Source: Cycas panzhihuaensis (Eukaryota; Cycadophyta). From it: 64,000 bases of DNA. Shown one piece after another: positions 31,892 through 43,536 of this stretch (the first letter of the stretch is position 1; each line of letters starts with the position of its first letter). A program made the translations under genes and the position numbers. The stretch is from positions 132,253,741 to 132,317,740 of the forward strand of contig CM041465.1 in NCBI GenBank assembly GCA_023213395.1, given 5' to 3'. A model generated the notes under the pieces. That model saw only the letters and a list, made by a program, of their open reading frames with translations, did not search any database and was not told the DNA's origin.

Positions 31892-32955
31892 TCAATCGGC
31901 ATATGTATCTGTGTACCTCCTTAAAATTGTAGATAATCTCTTTCTTTCTTTTTGATTCACCTGTTCATCAAAAATTACATCTCTATTGACATAAGTCCTG
32001 TTTGTTTTTGGATCTATGCATCTATATTGGTTACTATATCCAACCATTATGCATTCTATAATTTTGTCATCCAATTTTGTCCTTTTATTGTCAGGAATGT
32101 GAACTTAAGTTTGACTTTCAAAAATTTTAAGATGACTTACATTTGGTCTTCTACCAATCCATGCTTCTTTAGGTATTATCTTAGCCAGGGCTTGTGTTGG
32201 GCTTCTGTTGATAAGATAGACTACCATGTTAACTGCTTTTACCCAATATGTTTTCATCAATGCCTTTTCACTTATCATGTTGTGTGCCATCTCCATAATT
32301 ATTCTATTTATACATTCAATTACTCCATTTGATTATGGTGTATATGGAGTTATTAGCTATTTCTGTATCCTATTTATTTTACAAAACTGATAGGAGTCTT
32401 TGAATTATGTTCTCCTCCTCTATCGGATCAAAGAATCTTGATCTTACATTCACTTTCCAGTTCAACTTGTCCTTTGAATTCTTTAAAATAATCTAAAACT
32501 TTTGATTTGCTAGAGAGAAAATAAACTCAAATTTTCTTGTAGAAATCATCGATGAACATGAGTACGTAGCTCAATTTATCAAATTTGGTGTTATTGGTCC
32601 ACATAGATCCCTATGAATTAATTCCAATTTTTTTGTGTGCTTTCCATGTGCTTTGTTGAAAAGAAATTCGATGATTCTTGCCCATCATGCAACATTTGCA
32701 TACAAAAGAGTGAAAGGACATTTCTGGTAAACCATCATCTATATTAGAATTTTTTAATAATTCCAATTTTTTGTTTGAAATATGTCCATAATTAGAATGC
32801 CAAATTTTATTAGTAGTGTTGTTAACAACAAAGGATTTTACAAAAGGATCAAACAAAAGAGGTGTTGAAATTAGTTTATAGAGATTATCGATTTCAACAC
32901 CTTTTGCTATTACAACTCCATTTTTTTTCATGTCACGAATATTGGCAGTTCCCAT
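31892..32955 (-). pseudogene. Copia F integrase
   Basis: HHCC finger at about 32650-32810 (IWHSNYGHISNKKLELLKNS, ending CKCCMMGK). The core then has NGVIECINRIIMEMAHNM, which keeps the catalytic Glu. The C-terminal part VYLINRSPTQALAKIIPKEA and CIDPKTNRTYVNRDVIFDE follows at 31892-32296. Core stops lie at 32300-32600. Confidence 0.85.
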
Positions 32956-33159
32956 CTACCTTAAAGATGAATTGGAGTCCCTTTTTTTCAATTGGGATAT
33001 AGACAGTAGATTTTTTTTTAAAACCGGCTACATATAGAACTTCTCTAATTTTCTTGATTTTCTCATCAATTTGAGTAGCAACAGTACCTTTCCTTTTGAT
33101 TTGTAGAGGAAAGTTATTACCAAGTTCCACAGTTTTGTTGATAAAGTATGGTCATAGTG

Positions 33160-34225
33160 TTTCAAACCATTTCTTTTTACCCGTCATGTGATTTGATGCT
33201 TTTGAATCTACATATTAGTCTTTGTCTTTGTTGGTGCGAGTAAAAAGAGTTGTGATGAATGTAATTTCTTCTTCCTCTTCGTGCTCTTGGCTGTAATTTC
33301 CTTCTACTCTCTTCCCTCTCTAGATGTCTACTTGCTTCTGTGGATAATAATTTGAAGAATGTCCTATTCTTCCACAATAATAACAATTTTGTAAATATTG
33401 CATCCTACATTCATTGGACAAGTGACCATACCTTCCACAATGAAAATATTCGTTGGTCTCTCTTAGTCTGCCTCTTCCTTTTGATTCCCAAGAAGCTCTT
33501 CCACGTCTTTCTGGAGACTAAGATGATTTGGCTAGAGATCTAACCCATTCTATGGTATTCTTGCCTTATCTTCTCATTGTGTTTCTGAAGCATCCTCTGC
33601 CTTTTAGACTTAGCTTGGATGCAAATGCTTATTCGATGTCTGTCTCTTCTTCATATCTCTTGTTCCTCTGCTCTTGTTGCAACATATGTCCTGTTAAATT
33701 ATCAAATGACATATTTGCAGTATGATCTCCTATGGTAAGTGTATTTACCATGCTGTCAAAATATTTTGGCAATTTGTTTATAATTAAACGAACAAGTTCA
33801 GAGTTGGTTAAAGTGTCTCCTATAGAAATTAAGCCACTTTTGATTTTGACAATCTTGGTTATGGAATCTGACACTTTCTCTCCCTCCTTAAGAGTGATTC
33901 TGTGTAATTGTTTTTTGAGTGAAGTGATTTGTGCCTCATTTTTTTGACTGTATAATGAGGCTAAAATTTTCCAGGTTTACACAAAAGAGGTGATAGAGTC
34001 TTTGTGACTTATTAAGGCATCTTCTATGGACAACAAAATTGTAGATAGGGCCATTCTATCCCTTTCTTCCCAACTAATTATGTCCATAGTGGGTTTGGTT
34101 TTTTTTCCTATCACCATCTCCCAAGGATTTTTTGCCATTAGCAAACTTTGCATTTTTCCTTTCCATATGATGTAATTCTGACTAGTAAGTTTGTCTGCTT
34201 CACTGAGAGAGAGAAGGGAGGCCAT
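33160..34225 (-). pseudogene. Copia F gag and protease start
   Basis: Gag starts at the Met at 34225 (MASLLSLSEADKLTSQNY, the typical copia gag opening with YIIWKGKM). It continues in a second frame at 33629-33874 (KLPKYFDSMVNTLTI, a UBN2-like capsid region). A zinc knuckle CGRYGHLSNEC lies near 33400-33440, with a second at 33350-33385 (CYYCGRIGHSSNYY). The protease motif YVDSKASNHMTG at about 33180-33215 has Lys for Gly in DSG. Confidence 0.85.
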
Positions 34226-34815
34226 TTTGATGAAGTATTCAATATTTAGAATGTAGGAACAAAGGAGAGCAGTCTGATTGTGTTCTGGCCATATAGTCGT
34301 ATGATTCTATGGATTTGTACAAAAAAGTATAGTTGTATGGAATTAAACAAAAGTGGTCCTAAAAGAAAGATAATGATTAGCGCTTTAAGGTTTTGCAATT
34401 ATTTTTCTAAAATTCCTTCTAAAAACTCTAGAAAAGGCCTCGAATTTGTATGGTCATTTAGGGTTTTTGAATAGAAACATGCTTGTAACTTGTGAAATTG
34501 TCAACGAAAATCTTCAAACTCACAGGCAAATGAATTGTATTGATGATACAATGAGTTCAAGTCTAGTTTTACCTGGAGAAATTGAGAAAATCAAGAGAAA
34601 TTTGCAGAGGAAACTTTGGATGGGCGGCCACTATAAATTTGTGTTTTCCTGCTTATCCATCATGAATCTGAAATCGAGCCTTTGGAACAATTTATTCTAC
34701 TTGTCAAGACGAATCTTCTCTCCGATTTTTGTTCAAATCTAAGCACTCTGAAAAACGTTTGTATAGTTTTGTACGGTTTTGTACTAAGTTGTACCTGTAT
34801 CTCTTTGGCCATATT
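34226..34815 (-). other. Copia F leader remnant
   Basis: A region of repeated TTTGTACGG/TTGTACAA words upstream of the F gag start. The leader of copia G (36580-36640) has the same kind of GTACGAAAATCCGTACAATCGTACAA text, which supports the shared lineage. It ends where sense gypsy H sequence begins. Confidence 0.6.
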
Positions 34816-35756
34816 GCGTCCTTTTCTTTCTAAAGAACTTTGGAAAGATGTTTAGTGTGTCTAGAATATGGGCATTGGAAATCAGACTGCCCAGTGGCAA
34901 AAATATAGAAGAATGTCCATACCTTTGCAAAAATTACAAACCAAGTACACACATTACAGAAGAATGTAAGGGCAAAGGTAAAACTCTTAACGGGGTAACA
35001 ATTGTACCAAATCTCTCCAAGAATGTTAACTTACAAAACAAGAAACAAGCAACTGAAAATGGTTATCCTAAACTGAAAGTGGAAATTGATTGATTTATTG
35101 CTACGAAGAAGGCTCTAGAGGATGCTGCCAGGGAAGAAGCGACCTAAACCGTGCCGTTAGGGAAACTAGAAATTAACCAAATATATCAGAGGAAGAACAA
35201 ATGAGTCGAGGTAGCATTATCCAAGAAAACCCTAGAAAACAATCCATGTGTATCAACTACTAAATCAGAAGAGCTCCTACAAAAACTTGTACTGATGGAG
35301 GATGCAATGAAACAACTAAAATTAACCATTCCATTATAACATGTGATAGAATGGATAAAAGGAGGAGTAATCCGACCAATGGAAGCTACATGAAACTTGA
35401 ACAAGGTTAAACCTTCATGTGACCTTAACCCTTAAGTAAATATGAGCATCTTGGGGATTACATTACAAAACATCATTATTGATGGAGGAGTTGCGGTAAA
35501 TATGCTACCAACACAAACCTAGAAAAAACTAGGGAGTCCTTAATTGACATCTACAAATTATTCGTTGAAGCTAGCAAATGAGCTACTAGTGAGACTTGTG
35601 GGTTGATTGGAGAATATTCAAGTAAACGTGGCAAGAATCATAGTACCAGTGGACTTTACTATTGTTGACATGGTGAAAAATATGGTAACATATCTAGCCT
35701 TGCTCAGTAGACCATGGTTATACCAGACCGAGTGCTTGCAAAGCTAGAAAGATGTA
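34816..35756 (+). pseudogene. Gypsy H gag end and protease
   Basis: A zinc-knuckle relic CLEYGHWKSDC lies at about 34857-34892. A Lys/Glu-rich linker follows at 34900-35340, then a protease-like region from about 35440 with IIIDGGVAVNMLPTQT in place of the usual DSG/DGG context. The region ends with LLSRPWLYQTECLQS near 35700, a conserved end of this protease type. Copia G interrupts it at 35762. Confidence 0.78.
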
Positions 35757-35761
35757 ATTTT

Positions 35762-36005
35762 TATTAGGATATAATGTTTTATCTAGATGATATACAGGGT
35801 AATGTGACAAACCCTCATTATGTAACTCACATTTAGTTAAGTGACATGTGTCACTCTAGGAGAAGTTAGTTACAAATCAAGGTACAATGGTTACAAGAAC
35901 TGATGTATATTTAAGGAGATCAGATCTCCAAAGGAATTCAAGTCTATTTTCCATCTTTTCTTTCATTCAGAGTTTCTCTGCATCAAGTTAACATGGTATC
36001 AGAGC
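35762..36005 (+). repeat. Copia G 5' LTR and primer site
   Basis: 232 bp ending CATCAAGTTAACA, followed by a perfect TGGTATCAGAGC at 35994-36005. The first bases are TATTAGGATATAATG (the 3' copy reads TGTGAGGATATAATG). ATATTTAAGGAG near 35909-35920 is a TATA-like box. The two G LTRs are highly similar. Confidence 0.92.
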
Positions 36006-36674
36006 AGGTCTGACTGCTCATTTGACGAGAGGATTTAATTATCTGGTGTTCATTTCGAGAACTGAGAACTGAGAGTCTTCAAAGAAGAAGAAGTAAGACT
36101 GAAAAGACATCTGAAAGGAGATTTTTTCAGCAAGAATTCACAGTGTACAAACCTGTACGAAAATCATACAGACGAAAATTTTTAGAATTCTCAGAATTCA
36201 ATGAAATTTGGTGGAGAGGTAGATCTCGACAAGGCCGTCGCTTCTCTCAGCTAGCCCAGCTTCATCAGAGGCCATTTCGAGGTAGTTTCAACCAATTTAT
36301 AGTCCACACGGGTTTGGAGAGCATCTTTGTGAAAATCATCAAAAATTTTGAATTTACTCGGGTAAAATCTATCTCAAATCCTAAGTTTTGATGATCAGAA
36401 AGTTTTCAGACCAATTTCAAATTTGTTAGAAGGATTTTTTGGATTTTTTGAAGCATTTTTCTCTAAAACCCTAGCCGCACCTCTCTGGCTTTCGGGTTAA
36501 ATTTCTAAAGTTTGGAGCATCGTTTTTAAAAACCGATTTCAGATTTGGAATCACCTCTTGCAAAGCTTCATTTTGAGGTACATTTCATATCCATCCATAC
36601 AATTAGGGTTTTGTACGAAAATCCGTACAATCGTACAATCAACTGTAGCAAGATCAGAATTTTGTCATTAAAAA
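36006..36674 (+). other. Copia G leader
   Basis: Untranslated leader between primer site and gag. It contains GTACGAAAATC-type words similar to the copia F leader. The 82-codon frame at 36143-36391 has no recognisable domain. Confidence 0.6.
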
Positions 36675-37560
36675 TGGCTTCCCCCATCCTGGGTTTATCT
36701 GATCAAGAGAAACTAAGAGAAAAAAATATCATATTTGGAGAATTAAAGTAGAAACTCTTCTGAGGGCAAAAAATGCCTAGAAAACTGCCAATGGTTCAGA
36801 AGCCAATCCTGCTGACGCAAGTACATCCTTGGCTAATTGGTTGGAAAGAGACAACATAGGAGTGATCATTTTGAAGCTTTCTGTCTTAGATCCCCTTCTA
36901 GTATATGTAGAAAAATTGAATTCTACCTTAGTTAGCTGCAAATGTTTGAAAATTTCTTCAGCCAAAAGAATAAAGCAAGGATATTTGCTTTCAAGGAAGA
37001 TTTATACAAACTTCACATGAAAGAAAGTGAAATAGTAACTGAATTCATACATAAAGTTACTTCACTTAGATAGCCTCTTGAGTGTAGGAGATGTTGTTCC
37101 AGAGCAAGAGTTGGTCCAAATGATAGCTAGCAAGCTACCAAAATCCTTTGATGTAACCATCAACACCATAACGAATAACGATCAAATTGATACTATAACC
37201 TTTGACGAATTGACTGGGTTATTGTTAAGACAAGAATAGAGAAACATGTGCTATGAAGATTCATCAGAACTAGAGCATGCTTTTGCATCCAGGTTGAACT
37301 TGGGACCTCGGGGACGTGGCCAGACACGAGGAAGAAGACGCACTCCAAACACTAGAAGCTCTGCTCGTGGTCGATGACAGGACAATAGAGGACGCGAATG
37401 AGGCAGAGACTCCATAATCTGTTTCGGTTGTGGTAGACCTGGACATTTCTCCAGTGCTTGCAGAGCATTTGATGTATGTTACCATTATGGGCAATCAAGA
37501 CATTATCCCTATCAATGACCACAGAGAAGGGCAGATATTCAAAGAGGGAAACGTCTAGTT
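36675..37560 (+). pseudogene. Copia G gag
   Basis: Opens MASPILGLSDQEKLREKN, the usual copia gag beginning, but breaks after 25 codons. Capsid pieces follow in several frames, and a zinc knuckle CFGCGRPGHFSSAC (perfect CX2CX4HX4C) lies at about 37422-37463. A second, degraded Cys/His box is at 37475-37510. An Arg/Gly-rich stretch precedes the knuckle. Confidence 0.82.
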
Positions 37561-38170
37561 GGCAGCTGCAACAAAGAACGAAGAAGAAGAAACAACATTT
37601 GTTGCGGCACTGTCAGTTGGACTAAAGGAAGGAGACACAAGGTACATCGACTCTAGGGCTTTGCGACACATGACTAATTGTGAAGATTGGTTTGAAATTT
37701 TGAAACCCTACAACATGGACAAATTGGTTGAGTTAGGAGACAAATACCTACTTGGCATAAAAGAGGTAGGTACTATTGTTGTTAACCTACAAGGAAATGT
37801 CAAGAAAATTGGGAATGTACTATTAGTCCCTGAATTAAAAACGAATCTTCTGTCTGTTTTACAACTTAGAAAAAATGGACTAAGGACTATATTTGACAAG
37901 GAAGGCTATTGCCATATACTAGATATAAAAAATAATGGGGAAGCAATAGCTAAAGGTATAACTGATGTCAGATCCAATAATACCCAACCTAGGTTTGAAA
38001 GCTTGTACTGTTGTAAATTCTAATAATAAAGTGTGGCATTTGAATTATGGACATCTTCTAATAGAAACATTAAAAGCAATGGAAAAATCTGGTATGGTGA
38101 ATGGACTACCTCACATCTCTTCCGATAATTTTGTTTTCAAGGGTTGTCAATTTGGCAAACAACGTTGATT
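37559..38170 (+). pseudogene. Copia G protease and integrase zinc finger
   Basis: Open frame 37559-38023. The protease start reads YIDSRALRHMTN, so the Gly of DSG is Arg. Then come LGDKYLLGIKEVGTI and VLLVPELKTNLLSVLQL, typical of copia protease. The integrase finger follows in a shifted frame at 37965-38168 with VWHLNYGHLLIETL and a C..C end at FKGCQFGKQR, where one Cys is replaced. Confidence 0.85.
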
Positions 38171-38207
38171 ACCACTCAAAGAGAGCAAATGGCAGGCACA
38201 AACCAAG

Positions 38208-38945
38208 TTGGAACCAATTCATACAGATCTCTATGGACCACTCACACCCCTTTTAATAAATGGTTGTAGATACTTTCTAACCTTTATTGATGACTTCACT
38301 CGAAAGGTATGGGTGTCTTTTCCCCATAACAAATCAGAAGTTTTTGAAGTTTTTAAGGAATTCAAAGCAGAGGTAGAATTGGAATCTAAAGCAAAAATAA
38401 AATGTATTAAATCAGATGGAGGTGGTGAATACATTTCAAAGGACTTTCTAAGCTGCCACAAGATAAATGGGATACACAAGCAAGTTACAACTCCCTATAC
38501 ACCTCAATCCAACAGAGTTGCCAAGAGGAAAAATAGAACTCTAATGGAAATGGCTTGCAACATGGTCCACGAAAAGCAAATTCCCAAATCATATTGGGTA
38601 GAGGCTGTTAATACTGCTTGTTTTCTAATAAACAGAAGCTCAACGAAAGCATTGGAGAACATCACACCTGAGGAAGCTTGGACAGGTAAGAAACCCAATG
38701 TCAGTTCTCTTAAGATATTTGGTAGTCAGGCCTTCGTTCATATACCAGACAAGAGGAGATCGAAACTTGATGCAAAAAGCATAGAATGTATCATGATAGG
38801 ATACAACAAAAACTCAAAAGCTTACAAATGCATTGATCCGAAAACAAATAAAATTTATGTAAGTAGAGATGTTGTCTTCAATGAAGAAGACAATTTAGGT
38901 GTTCAATCTCAAATGAAAGTAATTGAAGAAGGAGCAAAGGATTAA
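38208..38945 (+). pseudogene. Copia G integrase core, catalytic Glu replaced
   Basis: A 245-codon open frame with the first Asp in HTDLYGPLTP, the second in IKSDGGGEYIS, and the Glu motif reading NRVAKRKNRTLMEMA instead of NGVAERKNRTL. The Glu codon is AAG (Lys) at 38523-38525. The C-terminal part has LKIFGSQAFVHIPDKRRSKLD and CIDPKTNKIYVSRDVVFNEE. Despite an intact frame, the substitution predicts no strand-transfer activity. Confidence 0.9.
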
Positions 38946-39149
38946 AGTCAAAAAATCTTCACAAAAGAAACCTCAGAAATCACCACAGAAGAGATTCCCT
39001 TCACAGAATCCTCTCCAACTCATACAGAGTCAGACGGAGGAGAAAGCTCAGTAGAGGGAGAAAGTTCATCAAGAGAGCAATCAAAGACTAGAGAAGAATC
39101 AAAGAAAGTAAAGAAACTGCCCAAATGGTTCATCAAAACAATTGAAGGA

Positions 39150-40460
39150 GGAGGAGGAAATGTGTTTGAACACAAAACAAGAAGTCAAAAGCCCAAGGCC
39201 TTACTCAGCCAAGTTGAACAACAATCTTTCCAAGAAGCTCAAGATCAGCCAAAATGGAAAGCAGCCATGGACTCCAAAATGGATTCGATTGTCAAAAATC
39301 AAACATGGGAATTAGTGGAACTACCTCCCAACAAACCAATGGTGAATTGCGAATGAGTCTACAAGATTAAAGAAGGAGCTAGTGGAATAGTAGAAAAACA
39401 CAAAGCTCGACTTGTTGCAAAGGGATACACCTAAACAACAAGAGTTGATTTCGAAGAGACCTTTTGTCCTATAGCCAAGTTGGATATGGTAAGAACTGTA
39501 ATTGCACTAGCAGCTTTACATAATTGGAAAATTTTTCAGTTAGATGTAAAGAGTGCCTTTTTAAATGGAGAATTGGAAGAAGAGGTTTACTTGGCATAGC
39601 CTAAAGGATAAATCAAAGAAAGATAGGAACATTTAGTGTGCAAATTAAAGAAAACCCTGTATGGGCTAAAATAGGCTCCTCGAGCCTAGTATGCTAAATT
39701 GGACCAGTATCTATGTTAAAATGGGTTTCAACGATGCAGTTCTGATTTTAGTCTATACACAAGAAAGAGGAATGGATTGATTACAGTAATTGTTGTCTAT
39801 GTAGATGACATGATTCTTACAAGAAATGATGAAGAATCAGTCATAGACATAAAGAAGCAACTCAAAAAAAAGTTTGCAATAACATATTTAGGTCTACTTA
39901 ACTATTATCTGGGACTAGAAATTAATCAACAACAGAATCACATTGTCTTGTCTCAAAGTAAATGCATAAAAGATCTGCTGATCATATTTAGGATGATGGA
40001 TTGTAATCCTTGTGCAACACCCATGGAGGTGAATTGCAACATGGCTGCAGATGAAGAAGAACAGTCAATGGACACCATCTGGTATAAACAACTGATTGGA
40101 AGTTTGATATATTTTACAACTACCAGGTTAGATATATCATACTCAGTAGGATTGGTCTCCAGGTACATGCAGGAACCCAAAGAAAGACATTGGAAAGCAA
40201 CTAGAAGAATATTGAGATATCTACAAAGAACAATAAATCTAAAATTGATTCATCCCCGAGAAGGACCAACAGAACTGACAAGATACTGTGACTCAGACTG
40301 GGCAGGAGACAAGGAACAAAGAAAATCCACAAGTGGATATTGCTTCTTCTTGGGTTCTGCTGCAATTTTCTGGTGTAGCAAAAAACAACCCACAGTTGCA
40401 CTCTCATCAACTAAAGCTGAATACAAGGTAGTTGTAACTGCAACATGTGAAGCAGTCTAG
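39150..40460 (+). pseudogene. Copia G RT and RNase H
   Basis: The N-terminal blocks (39162-39356: WKAAMDSKMDSIVKNQTWEL) are followed by a stretch with several TAG in place of Gln/Trp codons. From 39777 there is a clean 227-codon frame with VVYVDDMILTRND, LNYYLGLEINQQ, QLIGSLIYFTTTRLDISYSV, and the RNase H part CDSDWAGDKEQRKSTSGYCF and SSTKAEYKVVV. Confidence 0.9.
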
Positions 40461-40748
40461 TTAAGACAACTTCTGGTTGAATTGGAACAACGACAGAATC
40501 AAGCAACAGTTATGCATTGTGATAATCAAAGTGCTATCAAATTAACCAAAAATTCAATTCTTCATGCTAGAACAAAGCATATAGAAGTGCACCATCATTT
40601 TATAAGGGAAAAAGTTCACAATAAATAAATTGAATTGGAATATTGTCCTACTATAGAGCGAATTGCAGATTTGCTGACAAAACCCCTTGGAAAAGAAAAG
40701 TTCCAAATTTTGAGAGATAAAATAGGACTGAAAGAGATAAAACATTAA
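40461..40748 (+). pseudogene. Copia G RNase H C-terminus
   Basis: After a TAG at 40458-40460 the same frame continues: LRQLLVELEQRQNQAT, HCDNQSAIKLTKNSILHAR, HIEVHHHFIREKVHNK, a second stop, ERIADLLTKPLGKEKF, and the terminal stop at 40746-40748, which lies in the PPT. It parallels copia F (30111) and copia I (63725). Confidence 0.87.
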
Positions 40749-40755
40749 GAGAGGG

Positions 40756-40987
40756 TGTGAGGATATAATGTTTTATCTAGATGATGTAAAGGGTAATGTG
40801 ACAAACCCTCATTATGTAACTCACATTTAGTTAAGTGACATGTGTCACTCTAGGAGAAGTTAGTTACAAATCAAGGTACAACGGTTACAAGAACTGATGT
40901 ATATTTAAGGAGATCATATCTCCAAAGGAATACAAGTCTATTTTCCAACTTCTCTTTCATTCTGATTTTCTCCGCATCAAGTTAATA
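40756..40987 (+). repeat. Copia G 3' LTR
   Basis: 232 bp, starting TGTGAGGATATAATG right after the PPT and ending CATCAAGTTAATA (5' copy GTTAACA). It aligns end to end with 35762-35993 at high identity. Confidence 0.92.
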
Positions 40988-41470
40988 ACTTTTACCTTAA
41001 AATATGGAGGTAATGAACTAGTTCTTCTTATGTTGGCTAAAGGAAAATATACCATAGAAGTGGTCCCAGGTGATGCATCTAGCAGAATGATAGCAAGTGC
41101 AGAAACATCTTCGACCTTTGATGAGGCAAATCTTTATCATATGATAGAAGAAAATATAAATATGAACAATTCACAAGAATACGAGCCAAACTATTATGGA
41201 GAATTACCATAAAAAAGTTCATTGGATGAAGGAGGTACAATGAATATGATTAACTATTGGATGAATAACTCATATGAGGCACAACCTCTCTCATATCATT
41301 GCAATTTGTTATCTATACGTTCTTCAACTAACAATGAAATAAACAATAAATTTGACTATATGGGTTCTATTCATGGCAATGAATCTTTAGAAAATGAATG
41401 TATAAATGAACCCTTAGTAAAAGTAGAATTTGAGATAGATGTAGAAAAGGTGCATGTAAAAATTTGGGAA
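40988..41470 (+). pseudogene. Gypsy H protease-RT linker
   Basis: Frames resume after copia G with TLKYGGNELVLLMLAKGKY, then an acidic, Asn-rich stretch at 41030-41210 and a second open frame at 41222-41542. The composition and position fit the linker that joins protease to RT in Athila/Tat-like elements. No motif allows closer naming. Confidence 0.6.
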
Positions 41471-42305
41471 AACATTTTATATTCCAACCCCTTCCCCTAT
41501 CTTATTCCTCCCCTCCCTCCCAAACCCTCCTCCCAACCCTAGACCTTCCAAGGTTGATTTGGGAGATCTAGCCAATCTTCCCCTCGACCTTGAAAATCTT
41601 CCCACCCATGCCCCCACCTTGGAACAAACAACTAGGGTGGACACCCCTACCCCAACTCCTTCCAAAGATATTAGCTCCCCAAATTCCCTCCTAGTTAACC
41701 CACCAAATAAGGAAGAGATAGAGGAGTATCTTCAAGAAATAGATAAATAACATATAATGTCATCTGAAGCAAACTTGGAGAATTCCTATTCCCCAAATCT
41801 TATACCAGAAGATAGGACAGACATGCAAAAGAATATGCATACATTTTTAGGGGATAGGTTAGCACTAACCATCTCATTCAATGTATGGAATATTGGTTAA
41901 AATTTAGGATTTTTGATAAAACTCAATGGGTTTTGGACTTTATCCTCACCTTGTGTAATCAAGCCTGTTGGTGGTAAATAGCTCACCATCACATCCTTAG
42001 AACTTGGAACGATCTTCAATTGGCTTTCCAATTAAGATTCGATCTTCCCCAAGGGATATGGTTTTCAAGATTTCTTGTAGGAGAATGTCCTACCCAACAT
42101 CTAATTAGGTGTAAATGGGTTTAGAGACATTGGAGCATTCCCAAATCCCATTGGAGTTGCTTGTTTTTTCGTACACTAGGAACATTAGCAAAAAAGTGGT
42201 TCTTAAAATAAGAACAAATTAGGGAAGCATCCCGGGATAGGTTAGAATGCTCATTTGTTAGGTCATTTTCCTATTCTTCAAATAACAAATTAATACACAA
42301 GGTAT
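41471..42305 (+). pseudogene. Gag/capsid-like block between protease and RT of H
   Basis: A Pro-rich start (PYLIPPLPPKPSSQP, 41497-41541) and Thr/Pro-rich stretch to 41750 lead to a gag-like block at about 41882-42305. It has EYWLKFRIF, ILRTWNDLQLAFQLRFDLP, RTLGTLAKKWFLK and DRLECSFVRSFSYSSNNKL, with three in-frame stops. These resemble the capsid segments of plant gag proteins that carry a WV.LF.HTL...W block. Finding this after, not before, the protease is unexpected. Either it is a captured second gag or H is a mosaic of two elements. Confidence 0.5.
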
Positions 42306-43536
42306 TATGAAGCACAAGAGAAATAAGTATGAAAATAGAACATAATCTTATGCCAGTTGAAAACATTATAGACACAAATACTAATGGAAAAGTAGAGGAG
42401 GAAGGGAAGTCTATAACTTTCCTCCAGAGTATACAAAGCTATGCTATGAACAACGAGATAAAAGAAATCCTTGCCCATAGAATAAGGGATAACCACTAGG
42501 TACAACAAGAAGAACCAAAAACAACTAAAATTAATCTCGGAACAGAGATAGAACCAAAAAATATCACAATAGGAGATTATTGGGACAAGAGGACAATAGT
42601 GGAAGCACAAGCCCTCTTTGAGGAATTCAAAGACGTGTTCGCATGATCATATAAGGACCTTAAAGGCATCCCTCCAGAAATAGGGGTACATCATATTGGT
42701 TTAATAAAGGGAGCCAAGCCGATGAAACAAAGACCATACATGATGAATTCTCGATATAAGGAAAAGGTTAAAGCTGCACTAGAAAAAATCATGGAAGTTG
42801 GTTACATCTATGAAGTAGAATACAGTGATTGGGTAAGCCCAATGGTGGTAATTCCAAAGAAGAATGGAAAAATCCGTGTGTGCATAGATTATTGACAATT
42901 GAATAAGGTCACAAAGAAAGATCCATTCCCTATTCCTTTTACGGAAGATGTGTTGCAAATGGTAGGTTGAAAGGAAGTATATTCATTTACAAATGGATTT
43001 AGCGGATACAAGCAAGTAAGCATTGCACTAGAGGACCAATCCAAAACAACCTTTGTAACGAAATGGGGGACTTATGCTTATCGAGTAATCCCATTTGGGT
43101 TAACAAATGCACCAATAATGTTTCAAAGAATAGTGATTAATATTTTCAAAGAACTTATTGGGGAAATAGTAGCAATATTTCTAGATGATTGGACATTATA
43201 CAAAATAATGAAGAATCATATAAAAAATCTCAGATTAATGTTACAAACATGTCGTGAAAATAAGTTATGCCTAAATCTGGAAAATGCACCTTCTTAGTGT
43301 CCTTTGAAAACCTTCTAGGGCTTGTCGTTAGCAAAGAATGGTTGCTAACAAATCCAACAAAACTAGCCACTATTTTAGATTACCCACAACCTCAAAATCG
43401 AAAACAAGTCAAGGGATTTCTGGGATTAACAAGCTACTACTGCAAATTTGTCAAAGGATACACACAAATATCAGGGCCCCTAGAGTATCTACTGAAAAAG
43501 GAAATAGACTAGGAATGGGGTCTAGAACAACAAAAG
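42306..43536 (+). pseudogene. Gypsy H reverse transcriptase
   Basis: Read through stops: EEFKDVFA, a block GLIKGAKPMKQRPYMMN, VSPMVVIPKKNGKIRVCIDY, IPFGLTNAPIMFQ, active site AIFLDDWTLY at about 43165-43200, then KCTFLVSFENLLG and KQVKGFLGLTSYYCKFVKGY at 43267-43512. The LDDW variant differs from the FFDD of the chromoviruses here. Confidence 0.87.

Larger units (their letters stand above)
29888..34815 (-). mobile_element. Copia F, minus strand, 5' end missing
   Basis: 3' LTR at 29888-30095, then (right to left in sense) RNase H, RT, integrase, protease and gag up to a start at 34225, and leader to about 34815, where plus-strand gypsy H begins abruptly. No 5' LTR or primer site is found on the right. 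The pol and PPT resemble copia G and I (AAGAGAGGG PPT, KHIEVHHHFIREKV near the end), so these three are one lineage. Confidence 0.85.
35762..40987 (+). mobile_element. Copia G, plus strand, nested in H
   Basis: 5.2 kb. LTRs of 232 bp each lie at 35762-35993 and 40756-40987. The flanks ATTTT (35757-35761) and ACTTT (40988-40992) look like a target duplication with one later change. PBS is at 35994-36005 and PPT AAGAGAGGG at 40747-40755. It splits the protease-RT linker of H, whose frame resumes as TLKYGGNELVLL at 40995. It has gag, protease, integrase, RT and RNase H in copia order, with stops throughout and a lost integrase Glu. Confidence 0.92.
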
